A DNA stretch of 64,000 nt, from positions 50,099-114,098 of the forward strand of contig PNKY01000015.1 of assembly GCA_013822765.1 (NCBI GenBank), written 5' to 3'. The notes under the pieces were generated by a model. The model was not told the origin of the DNA. It did no database searches and was given only the letters and a program-made list of their open reading frames with translations. Origin of the DNA: Rhodospirillum sp. (GTDB taxonomy: Bacteria; Pseudomonadota; Alphaproteobacteria; Dongiales; Dongiaceae). Numbering within the stretch: position 1 is the stretch's first letter; the number at the start of each line of letters is the position of its first letter. Shown in pieces: positions 47,888 through 56,694 of this stretch. The position numbers and the translations under genes were made by a program.

Positions 47888-49108
47888 CTATGCGGCATCG
47901 AGTTCCACCGACACTTGCCGGCACGTTCTCAGGTCGCGCGCGGGCAGCTTCCAGGCGATGCGGCGCTCCGGCAGGGCGGAGATGCGGCTCGACCATACCA
48001 CGCTGCCATCGACCACCACTGACAGCCGGCCGCGCACTTCATGGGTGACGCGCGCCTTGAAGAGCAGCGGGTGATCGGTCAGCGCATCACGATAGATGCG
48101 CTGCGGATAGACGTAGGCGAGCGGGCCCTGCAGCGTCACGCGTGCATCGGGCTGGCGCGCCGGCAGGCGGTTCTCCAGCCGGGCGATCACCATCTCGGCG
48201 ACCGCTTTGCCTTCGCGCCAACATTGGCCTGCCGTCTCGATGCCGCGCAGCACGTTGCCGGCCGCGAAATAGTGGTGATCGGAGCAGCGGAAATAATCGT
48301 CGATGACAGGACCGCTGGTGCCGGGATCAATCTCGATATGAGAGGGCGCGATTAGGGCCGTCTCTGGCCGGAAGCGCCCCGTCAGGATGACGCCGTCGCA
48401 CTCCATCAGCTCCGGACCGAAGCCGCGATCGATCTCGATCCCGGTCACCCGGTCGCGGCCGATGATACTGAGGAGGCGCGTGTTGGTGAGGACCGGCACG
48501 CCGAAGCCGAGCCGCGCGATCCACTTGCCGGGCGCGCGCGCGGTGATGCGCGCGTTCTCCTCGATGATCGCCAGTGGCTTCAAGCCTGCGTGGCGCAGCG
48601 TCAGCAAGGTGGAGAAGGCGACCAGCTCGCTGCCGATGACGACCGGCCGCTCGAACGGGCACTTGCCGTGGAGATACACGAACTGCTGGAGCGCGCCGGT
48701 GTTCATCACGCCGAATGGACGGCTGCCGGAGATCAGGCGGGCGCTGCGCGGCGTCTCGCGCGCACCGAAGGCAAGGACGATGGCCTTGGCTTGGAAATCC
48801 TCGGCGCCGTTAGGCCCGGTCGCGCGCACCAGGCCGCCCGGCTCGAGCTTCAAGGCGGACATGCGCAGCTTGAGGTCGGCGCCGGAGGCTTTGTCGGCCA
48901 AGCGCTTGGCATAGTCTGGTCCGCTATAGACCTTGCCGAACTCGCGCAGGCCGAAGCCGAGATGGCCGCAGTGGCGCGGAATGCCGCCTAGCGCGCTCTC
49001 GCGCTCCAGCAACACAATGTTGTGGATGCCGAGCCCGCGCAGGGCGCGCGCGCACGACAGGCCCGCCGGCCCGCCGCCCAGGATCAGCACGTCGCTGTTG
49101 CTGGTCAT
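47888..49108 (-). CDS. NAD(P)/FAD-dependent oxidoreductase (pyridine nucleotide-disulfide type)
   Basis: DVLILGGGPAGLSCARALRGLGIHNIVLLERESALGGIPRHCGHLGFG; ATGA overlap with the upstream dehydrogenase. Confidence 0.88.
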   Translation of the reverse strand: MTSNSDVLILGGGPAGLSCARALRGLGIHNIVLLERESALGGIPRHCGHLGFGLREFGKVYSGPDYAKRLADKASGADLKLRMSALKLEPGGLVRATGPNGAEDFQAKAIVLAFGARETPRSARLISGSRPFGVMNTGALQQFVYLHGKCPFERPVVIGSELVAFSTLLTLRHAGLKPLAIIEENARITARAPGKWIARLGFGVPVLTNTRLLSIIGRDRVTGIEIDRGFGPELMECDGVILTGRFRPETALIAPSHIEIDPGTSGPVIDDYFRCSDHHYFAAGNVLRGIETAGQCWREGKAVAEMVIARLENRLPARQPDARVTLQGPLAYVYPQRIYRDALTDHPLLFKARVTHEVRGRLSVVVDGSVVWSSRISALPERRIAWKLPARDLRTCRQVSVELDAA

Positions 49109-50466
49109 GGCTGCAAACGTCCTTCCGCCATCGCCAGTACCTGCGCGCTGCAATAAAAGCCCTGGCAGCGGCCCATCATGCAGCGCGTGCGCCGCTTCAG
49201 GCCGCCGAGGTCACCGGCTGGCAGCGGGCCTTCGAGTGCGGCCGCGATCTCGCCGCGCGTCACCAGCTCGCAATGGCAGACGATGTCGCCGCCGGCCTCG
49301 GTCATGTATTGGCGCGGCCGTTCTTCGGCGAGGTTGGGGACCGGGGTCCAGATCGGCTCCGCCTCGCGCACGTCGCCGAAGGTCTCGGCGAAACCGCGGC
49401 CGATCATCTGGGCGATGCCGAGCGCGGCGGTCAGGCCGGTCGAGCGGATGCCGGCCGCGGTGATCCAGCGGCGCTCGCGGTTGACGGCGATCTGATAGTC
49501 CTTGAACTGGGTCGCGGGCCGGAGGCCGGCATAGATCGCGTTCACCGAATGATGCGCGAGCTCGGGGATCATCTCGACGCCCTTGGCGATCAGCTGCTCC
49601 AGCATCGCGTGGTCGACCTCGGCGCGGTCGCGATCCGTCTGGTCCTCCGCCGTCGGGCCGACCAGCAGATTGCCGAAGGCGGTGCGGCAGGCGACGACGC
49701 CCTTGGTGCGCTCGGTCGGCACCGGCAGGATGATGGCGTGCAGCAGTTTGGACGCCGGCTTGTCGAACACGACGAACTGGCCCTTGCGCGGCGTGATGGC
49801 GAAGGCGGGCGGTTGGTTGATGGCTTCGACCAGGTCGCCGTGATTGCCAGCGGCGTTGATGACGACGCCCGCCACGACGTTGCCGAGCGTCGTCTGCAGC
49901 GTCCAGCGCACGCCGTCGAATGCGCCGCCGGTGACGCGGCAGCGCCGCAGGACCTTGCCGCCATGCGCCAAGCCTTGGTGCGCGTAGGCGAGCGGCGCGG
50001 ACCAGGGATCGATGATGTGCTCGCCCGGCACGTGGACTGCGCCGAGGCCGCGCTCGCTGAGGGACGGCTCACGCTTGCGCAGTTCGTCGCGGTCGATCTG
50101 CACGACGTCGCCGACGCCGTTCCGATGCGCCTTCGCGACGATCGCTGGCAACTTGGCGAGCTGCTCTTCGTCCCACGCCACCACCAGCGCGCCACTTTCG
50201 ATCAGCGGCAGATTGAGCTTGTCTTTGATCGCGAGGTATTCGCGGTAGCCGGACTGGATGCAACGAACCTCGATGCTGTCCTCCGGCGCGTCGAAGCCGG
50301 TGTGCAGCAGCGCGCTGTTGCCCTTGCTCGCGCCGTCGAGGATGTCCGACGCGGCCTCGAGCATGATCGGTTCGAGGCCGGCCATGGCCAGACGCCGGAA
50401 GACGGCGCAGCCGACCACCCCGGCGCCGATGATGACCGCCCTGCTGTGTGCGATAGATTCCCTCAC
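49105..50466 (-). CDS. glycerol-3-phosphate dehydrogenase-like FAD oxidoreductase (DAO fold) with C-terminal BFD-like [2Fe-2S] domain
   Basis: RAVIIGAGVVGCAVFRRLAMAGLEPIMLEAASDILDGASKGNSALLHTGFDA; C-terminal DIVCHCELVTRGEI...RRTRCMMGRCQGFYC. Confidence 0.88.
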   Translation of the reverse strand: MRESIAHSRAVIIGAGVVGCAVFRRLAMAGLEPIMLEAASDILDGASKGNSALLHTGFDAPEDSIEVRCIQSGYREYLAIKDKLNLPLIESGALVVAWDEEQLAKLPAIVAKAHRNGVGDVVQIDRDELRKREPSLSERGLGAVHVPGEHIIDPWSAPLAYAHQGLAHGGKVLRRCRVTGGAFDGVRWTLQTTLGNVVAGVVINAAGNHGDLVEAINQPPAFAITPRKGQFVVFDKPASKLLHAIILPVPTERTKGVVACRTAFGNLLVGPTAEDQTDRDRAEVDHAMLEQLIAKGVEMIPELAHHSVNAIYAGLRPATQFKDYQIAVNRERRWITAAGIRSTGLTAALGIAQMIGRGFAETFGDVREAEPIWTPVPNLAEERPRQYMTEAGGDIVCHCELVTRGEIAAALEGPLPAGDLGGLKRRTRCMMGRCQGFYCSAQVLAMAEGRLQP

Positions 50467-50518
50467 GAGGCGCAGATTCGCAGGGGACTTCGGCCCTGTC
50501 CAGGGGTGGCGGCGGCGC

Positions 50519-51907
50519 TCAGATCTTTCGCAGGTGGAACGACTTCGGCCTGGTCAGCATCTCGTAGCCGACCCGGCTCAAAGTGGCGCCGCGGCCGGAG
50601 TTCTTGACGCCGACCCAGGCGAGGGCCGGGTCGAGGTAGTCACAGCGATTCATGTAAATGGTGCCGGTTTCGAGCCGGTCGCCGATCTTTTCCGCCTCGT
50701 CGGTGTCCGAGGTCCACAGCGCGCAGGTGAGGCCGTATTTGCTGTCGTTCATGAGGCGGACCGCCTCGTCGTCGGTCTTCACCTTCATGATGCCGATGAC
50801 CGGGCCGAAGCTCTCTTCCGACATCACGCTCATGGCATGATCCACGTTCACAAGCACTTGCGGTGCCAAGTAGGGCGTGCCGGGCTTGTCGGCGGCGAAG
50901 CTCTTGGGATCGACCAGCGCCTTGGCGCCGGCCTTCACCGCGTCGGCGATCTGGCCGCGCACGAACTCGGCGGCCGAGGTGCGCACCATCGGGCCCAGGT
51001 TGGTGCCGGCGTCGAGTGGATTGCCCAGCTTGTATTTTTTTGTGAGATCCACAAAGCCGTCCACAAACTTGTCGAACAGCTTTTCGTGCACGTAGATGCG
51101 CTCGATGGCGCAGCAGCACTGACCGGAATTGAACATGGCGCCGTCGACCAGGTTCTCGACCGCGTGGTCGAGATTGGCATCGGCGCGCACATAGGCCGGG
51201 TCCTTGCCGCCCAGCTCCAGGCCGAGGCCCATGAACTTGCCGAGCGCGGCCTGCTGCACGGCGTGGCCGCCGGCGACCGAGCCGGTGAAGTTGCAATAGG
51301 CGACTTCCGGCGCAGCGATCACCTTGGCGGTATCGTCGTGGGTGAGGACGAGATGCTGGAACAGCCCCTTGGGGAGGCCGGCGGCGTCGAACGCCTGCTG
51401 GAACCCTTCGGCGCACAGCGGGGTCTGGGCGGAGTGCTTGAGCACGACCGCGTTGCCGGCCATCAGCGCCGGGATCACGCCGTTGACGGAGGTGAGATAG
51501 GGGTAATTCCACGGCGCCACGATGAAGACGACGCCGAGCGGCTCGCGCCGGACGAAGCGCACGAAGCCCGGCTTGTCCTTCGCCTCGAGGTCGGCGAGCG
51601 CCTCCGCGGCGATCTGGATCATGTAGCGGGCGCGCTCTTCGAAGCCACGCATCTCGCCCGGGCTCTGAGCGATCGGGCGGCCCATCTGGCGCGTGATCTG
51701 CTCGGCGTGCTGGTCCCTGTGGGTGAGGAAGATGTCCACCGCCTTGGTCAGGATCTTCGCGCGCTCGGCTATGGACGTGAACTTCCACGTGCGCTGCGCC
51801 TCGGCCGCCGCCTTCAAGGTCGCGGCGATCTCGGATGGCGTGGCGTAGGGTCGCTCGACATAGACGCTGTTGTCGATCGGCGTGATGGTCTTCTGTGTGG
51901 CTGCCAT
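50519..51907 (-). CDS. aldehyde dehydrogenase family protein
   Basis: APWNYPYLTSVNGVIPALMAGNAVVLKHS; LELGGKDPAYVRADANL; FNSGQCCCAIERIYV. Confidence 0.95.
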   Translation of the reverse strand: MAATQKTITPIDNSVYVERPYATPSEIAATLKAAAEAQRTWKFTSIAERAKILTKAVDIFLTHRDQHAEQITRQMGRPIAQSPGEMRGFEERARYMIQIAAEALADLEAKDKPGFVRFVRREPLGVVFIVAPWNYPYLTSVNGVIPALMAGNAVVLKHSAQTPLCAEGFQQAFDAAGLPKGLFQHLVLTHDDTAKVIAAPEVAYCNFTGSVAGGHAVQQAALGKFMGLGLELGGKDPAYVRADANLDHAVENLVDGAMFNSGQCCCAIERIYVHEKLFDKFVDGFVDLTKKYKLGNPLDAGTNLGPMVRTSAAEFVRGQIADAVKAGAKALVDPKSFAADKPGTPYLAPQVLVNVDHAMSVMSEESFGPVIGIMKVKTDDEAVRLMNDSKYGLTCALWTSDTDEAEKIGDRLETGTIYMNRCDYLDPALAWVGVKNSGRGATLSRVGYEMLTRPKSFHLRKI

Positions 51908-51921
51908 GATGATGCTGTCCG

Positions 51922-53295
51922 TCAGATGATCTCGAAGTAACGCGCCAGTTCCCAATCGGTGATGTGCTTGCGGAACTCTCGCTCTTCCCATTCGCGGGTC
52001 GCGGCCCAATGCTCGACGAAAGGCTCACCGAACAGGTCGGCCGCCGCCTTCGACTTGCGCAGGCGCTGCGCCGCTTCCCACAGCGTCCGCGGCAGGTCGA
52101 GCTTTGCCGGATGCTTCATGTCATAGGAATTGCCGACGATCGCCGGCATCGGCTCGATCTTGTTCTCGATGCCGTAGAGGCCGGAGCCGATCGCGACTGC
52201 CATCGCGAGATACGGGTTCATGTCGGCGGCGGCGATGCGGTATTCGACGCGCTGCGATTTCTCGGAGCCTGGAATGACGCGCAGCGCACAGGTGCGGTTC
52301 TCGACGCCCCAGGTCGCGTTGGTCGGCGCCCAGAAGCCGGGGATCAGGCGCGAATAGGAGTTGACCGTGCAGCTCACCATGCCAAGCAGCTCCGGCATCA
52401 GCGCTTGCTGGCCGCCGACGAACCAGCGCTGCTTGTCGCTCATGGTGTGCGGCTTCTTGGCGTCGTAGAACACCGACTTGCCGTCCTTGCCCTTGAGGCT
52501 GACGTGGATGTGGCCGCTCTGGCCAGGCCAGTTGTTAGACCACTTGGCCATGAAGGTCGCCATCAGGCCGCGGCGCTGCGCCAGCACTTTCATGAAGGTC
52601 TTGAACAGGGCCGCGCGGTCGGCGCTCTCGAGCGCCTTGTTGAAGGCGAGGGCCGCCTCGAGAACTCCCGGGCCGGTCTCGGTGTGCAAGCCCTCGATCG
52701 GCATGCGCATCTTTTCGCAGGTGTCGAGGATTTCGTGATAGAGCTCGGCCCAGACCGAGCCGCGTATCATCGAATAGCCGAAATAGCCGGGCGTCATCGG
52801 CGTCAGGTTGCGGAAGCCTTTTTCGCGGACACTCTCCGGCGTTTCGTCGAACATGAAGAACTCGTACTCGGCCGAGGAATAGGCCTCATAGCCCATCTTC
52901 GCGGCCCTATCGAGCACGCGGCGCAGGACGCCGCGGGGACAGATCTCCTCTGCCTTGTTTACGAACTCGCACAGGAAGAACAGCGTATTGTCTTCGAACG
53001 GAATCTCGCGGCAGGTCTCCGGAATCACCCGCACCCAGGCGTCGGGATAGGCGGTGTGCCAGCCGGTGTATTTGACGTTGTCGAACAGCTGGTCGTTGCT
53101 GTCCCAACCCAGCACCACGTCGCAGAAGCCGAAGCCGCCTTCGAGCGCGGAGAAGAACTTCGTCTTCGACATGTATTTGCCGCGCAGGATGGCGTCGCCG
53201 TCGAACACGCCGACCTTGATGTGGGTGATTCCGCGCTCCTCGACGATCTTCTTGGCTTGAGCAACGCTCTTCACCTGCTCCGGCTTCAAAGGCAT
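51922..53295 (-). CDS. glutamine synthetase-like protein (GlnT/PuuA-type subfamily)
   Basis: AYSSAEYEFFMFDETPESV; SGHIHVSLKGKDGKSVF; NATWGVENRTCALRVIPGSEKSQRVEYRIAAADMNPYLAMA. Confidence 0.93.
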   Translation of the reverse strand: MPLKPEQVKSVAQAKKIVEERGITHIKVGVFDGDAILRGKYMSKTKFFSALEGGFGFCDVVLGWDSNDQLFDNVKYTGWHTAYPDAWVRVIPETCREIPFEDNTLFFLCEFVNKAEEICPRGVLRRVLDRAAKMGYEAYSSAEYEFFMFDETPESVREKGFRNLTPMTPGYFGYSMIRGSVWAELYHEILDTCEKMRMPIEGLHTETGPGVLEAALAFNKALESADRAALFKTFMKVLAQRRGLMATFMAKWSNNWPGQSGHIHVSLKGKDGKSVFYDAKKPHTMSDKQRWFVGGQQALMPELLGMVSCTVNSYSRLIPGFWAPTNATWGVENRTCALRVIPGSEKSQRVEYRIAAADMNPYLAMAVAIGSGLYGIENKIEPMPAIVGNSYDMKHPAKLDLPRTLWEAAQRLRKSKAAADLFGEPFVEHWAATREWEEREFRKHITDWELARYFEII

Positions 53296-53346
53296 GACGT
53301 AGACCCCCCGTTTATCGTCTTGATTTGTCGTGTGTGGCTTGAGCTG

Positions 53347-54441
53347 CTAGGCGGCGTGGCGACGCGCACCGGATGGGCGTTTGGAAGCCTGCTTGATCTT
53401 GGACACATCCCCCATGAGGCCGTCGCCGGGTTGGTCCCCGGGCGTCGTGAAGTGACGCTGACGGTCTTCGCTTGGCCTTACTCCATGGGCGTCCATATAG
53501 CATTTGGAGAAATGCGAAAGCGAGTCGAAACCCACCGCTTCCGCCACCCGCGCCAGGCCCAGCATGGTGCCCTGGACCAGATCGCGTGCGCGCGCCAGGC
53601 GCAGGCGCTGGTAGTATCCGCGCGGGCTGACGCCGAGGTGCCGGTGGAACAGCCGCTCCAGGTGCCGCAGGTGGATGCCGGCCTCGGCCGCGATCTGCGG
53701 CAACGGAACAGGGTCCGAGACCGTATTGCGCATCAGGGCGACGGCGCGCTTGATTGGCGGGGCGACCTGGGTCTCGATCGATTGCTGCTGGTCGGCGGCC
53801 GGCTCGATCTTCTTGCGCACGCGCTGGCGGGCGAGGCGCATCATCACCTGCTGCGCCACAGCAGAGCCCTGCACGGCCTCGACATTGGCGAGCGCGAAGT
53901 CCGAGGTCGCGCAACCGCCACGGCAACCGAAGAAATCGTCCTTGCGCCAGAACATCTCCTTGCGCTGCGCCGCGCCGCGGGCGCGCTCCTTCGGCATCGC
54001 CGAGATGCGTCCCAAGACCGAGCAGCCGCCGCCGATACCGCCCAGGCGCTGGATCGAAGCGGGATGCGCGCTGAGCCAGGCGGCGAGGCCGGCGCAATCG
54101 TCGCCCGAGGCATCGGCGTCGCTGAACACGATCACGGTGGAGAGCGGTCGCAACTCGGTCACGTCGCCGTCGGCGGCGACCGGAATGCCGGCCGAACTCA
54201 CGATCGAGCGGCCGGAGATGGCGACGATCTCCCAGCTGAAGGCGCGGCGCTGCGCCAGCTCGTTGGCGGAGGTGAAGACATCGAGCAAGCGGGCGAGGTC
54301 GCCGAGGGCGAAGCCATTCATCAGCACCAAGCTGAGCGCGGCCCGGCGCTCGGTATCGAGCGCGAAGGGCGAAGCAGGGGCGCGCAACGTTTCCGCCACG
54401 GTGGGCGGATGCCATGCGCGATGATCTTCGGTTTCTGCCAT
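53347..54441 (-). CDS. GlxA-family (AraC-type HTH) transcriptional regulator, GbdR-like
   Basis: Divergent GATase1-like N-terminus; ...GCRGGCATSDFALANVEAVQGSAVAQQVM...; AraC HTH LPQIAAEAGIHLRHLERLFHRHLGVSPRGYYQRLRLARARDLV. Confidence 0.88.
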   Translation of the reverse strand: MAETEDHRAWHPPTVAETLRAPASPFALDTERRAALSLVLMNGFALGDLARLLDVFTSANELAQRRAFSWEIVAISGRSIVSSAGIPVAADGDVTELRPLSTVIVFSDADASGDDCAGLAAWLSAHPASIQRLGGIGGGCSVLGRISAMPKERARGAAQRKEMFWRKDDFFGCRGGCATSDFALANVEAVQGSAVAQQVMMRLARQRVRKKIEPAADQQQSIETQVAPPIKRAVALMRNTVSDPVPLPQIAAEAGIHLRHLERLFHRHLGVSPRGYYQRLRLARARDLVQGTMLGLARVAEAVGFDSLSHFSKCYMDAHGVRPSEDRQRHFTTPGDQPGDGLMGDVSKIKQASKRPSGARRHAA

Positions 54442-54502
54442 CAGCCTACCCCCGGTGATAACTGGCCCGCCCACGACACCGCAAGCGGCCCAGGCGGTCC
54501 CC

Positions 54503-54712
54503 CCTCTGTCGATTGGACCTGAGAGATTCACCGGCAGGTGGCGCGTGGCCAAGCCGGTTTACTCCTTCGGTGAGGTGCTGCGGCGAGCTGTCGCGGCGCC
54601 TGCTTTCCAGAGTCTTCGGCCGTGATCGGTCCTTTTGCCTGAGAGGTTCCGGGGGCGGTTGCTCCTTCGGCGCCGCAATACCTTAGCAGGTATTGCGATC
54701 TCTCCCGACAAC
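54503..54712 (-). ncRNA. tandem (two-aptamer) glycine riboswitch
   Basis: Minus strand reads gggagagatcgc...gcgccgaaggagcaa...ggaacctctcaggcaaaaggaccgatc, then a linker, then caccgaaggagtaaa...ggtgaatctctcaggtccaatcgacagagggg: two copies of the glycine aptamer core motifs. Confidence 0.93.
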
Positions 54713-54771
54713 GGCGAACAAGGTTCAAGTCTGGGTCGCCGCCTGAGGGTCGTCAAGCCGCAAAAGGGCGA

Positions 54772-54804
54772 AAGAAAAGGGCCGCTCCGAAGAGCGGCCC
54801 CAGG
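54772..54804 (-). terminator. rho-independent terminator downstream of APC permease gene 54826-56364
   Basis: Minus strand: ggggccgctc-ttcg-gagcggccc followed by ttttcttt. Confidence 0.85.
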
Positions 54805-54825
54805 AATTGATAACGCTTTCGTCGC

Positions 54826-56364
54826 TTATTCTGCAGGGCTGCCCAGCGCGGCTTCCTCGCGGGCAATCTCGGCCTGGCGGGCCCTTACCGCCTCTTCGGT
54901 CAGCGGCGGGCCAGGGAAGCGCTTGCGCTCGAACGCAAACCAGACCACGACCAGCACCACAACCGCGACGGCAAGGAACTGGCCGACGAGCTGATAGGGC
55001 GGTTGGAAGCCAACGAACGCCAGGATCAATGCTCCGATCACCGCGAGCGCCGCGACCGGCTTGGACCAGACGCCGAGGTCGAACGGCCCCTTCTTGTTCC
55101 AGCTCTTGCCCTCCGCAAGGATGCCGGCGCCGATCGGCATGGCGTAGGACACGTACAGGAACACGGCGCAGCCCGATGCCAGGATGATGTACGCACGTGC
55201 GTCAAACCCGGCGAACATGCCAAGGATGAAGCAGGCCAGCGCACCGACCCAGATCGCCGCGCCGGGCGTACGATACTTCGGGCTGATCTTGCGCAATGGC
55301 CGCGGCAATCCGCCGTCGCGGGCGAACGCGAAGATCATGCGCGACAGCGAGGTGAGGCCGGCCAGCGCGCACAGGTAGTTCGACACCACGATGCCGATGG
55401 AGACGAAGCCCTTGAGCCAACCCGGCATGCCGCTGGCATCAAGCACGTAGTAGAACACCGACCAGCCCTTGCCGGCGCCTTCGGTCGTGTCCGGCATCGC
55501 CAGCAGCACGGCAACGATCAGGAGCCAGCCGAACAGGGCCGACCAGAACACCGAGGTTACCATGCCACGCGGCACGCTACGCTGCGCGTCGCGTGTCTCT
55601 TCCGAGGTGTGTGCCGACGCATCGAAGCCGGTGATGGTGTAGCACACATGCAGCAGGCCCAGGATGAACGCGAAGAACAGGCTTTCCGTGCGCGGCCAGC
55701 TTTCGGCGCCGGCGGGTCCGGTGTTGTTGGTGAAGGTGTAGATGCGCGAGAAATCCAGCTCGACCGGCGAGCCCCAGACCAGTCCCACGATCAGGATGAT
55801 CGAGACCAGGAAGATCAGGTAGCCGGAGAAGTCCGTCAGGATCGTCGTGGCCCGAATGCCGACATAGTTCAGGAAGGCCTGCGTCACGAGGATGATCGCA
55901 ACGGCAATGACAAGATGCGTGCCGGTGAAGCTCTCCGGCGCCATGCCGAACAGGCCGACGAGGACCAGATCCTTCAACAGCAGGTAGACGCCGTAGTCGA
56001 CCGACGCGACCACGAACAGCAGCCCAAGCAGGTTGAGCCATGCCGTGCCCCAGCCCCAGCCTTTGCCACCCAGGAGCGAGCTCCAGTGATAGAGGCCGCC
56101 GGCGGTCGGATAGGCCGAAGCGATCTGCCCCATGGCACATGCCACGACCAGCGTGAAGATCGAACCGACGATCCAGCCGATGCCGATCGAGCCGCCGCCG
56201 GCTGCGCCCATCGCCACCGTGTAGGCGCCGATGCCGCCGGCCAGGATGCAGATGATGGAAAACGAAATCGCGAAGTTCTGGAATCCGCCCATGCGGCGCG
56301 CAAGCTCCTGCGCATATCCCATGGAGTGGAGGACTTTGACGTCCTCATGATGTTGGTCTGCCAT
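54826..56364 (-). CDS. APC-superfamily amino acid permease
   Basis: ELARRMGGFQNFAISFSIICILAGGIGAYTVAMGAAGGGSIGIGWIVG, multiple TM segments. Confidence 0.93.
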   Translation of the reverse strand: MADQHHEDVKVLHSMGYAQELARRMGGFQNFAISFSIICILAGGIGAYTVAMGAAGGGSIGIGWIVGSIFTLVVACAMGQIASAYPTAGGLYHWSSLLGGKGWGWGTAWLNLLGLLFVVASVDYGVYLLLKDLVLVGLFGMAPESFTGTHLVIAVAIILVTQAFLNYVGIRATTILTDFSGYLIFLVSIILIVGLVWGSPVELDFSRIYTFTNNTGPAGAESWPRTESLFFAFILGLLHVCYTITGFDASAHTSEETRDAQRSVPRGMVTSVFWSALFGWLLIVAVLLAMPDTTEGAGKGWSVFYYVLDASGMPGWLKGFVSIGIVVSNYLCALAGLTSLSRMIFAFARDGGLPRPLRKISPKYRTPGAAIWVGALACFILGMFAGFDARAYIILASGCAVFLYVSYAMPIGAGILAEGKSWNKKGPFDLGVWSKPVAALAVIGALILAFVGFQPPYQLVGQFLAVAVVVLVVVWFAFERKRFPGPPLTEEAVRARQAEIAREEAALGSPAE

Positions 56365-56637
56365 GTAAGCTCCCCCTCGTTTCTGTCTCGCAGTCGAGCG
56401 ATGCCATGATGGACTCGTCCCTCATGGCCGGCTGCCTTGGCTGAATTGCCAATTGAATGTGCCGCTGAAGATGTGTCGCGCCTGAGCGGCCCGAACCCCC
56501 TTCGTCGCAAGATCTGCGACTCCGAACGCGATCAGCCATGCCTCTGGTCGTCGCGTGGCGGGAGTATGAGCAGGCGTCATGGGCTTGTAAAGCCGTCCCG
56601 GATTGCCCGTTTGCTGGTCAGAATCCCACGAACGGTC

Positions 56638-56668
56638 AAGAAAACAGGCGGCGCACATGGCGCCGCCT
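56638..56668 (-). terminator. rho-independent terminator downstream of APC permease gene 56695-58227
   Basis: Minus strand: aggcggcgc-catgt-gcgccgcct followed by gttttctt. Confidence 0.8.
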
Positions 56669-56694
56669 GGAGGCAAAAGTCCTATCTGATCGCG

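Noticed and set aside
51964-54522. 852 aa plus-strand ORF antisense to the GS-like and GlxA genes
   Set aside because: Runs over two real minus-strand genes and part of the riboswitch region; no domain recognisable
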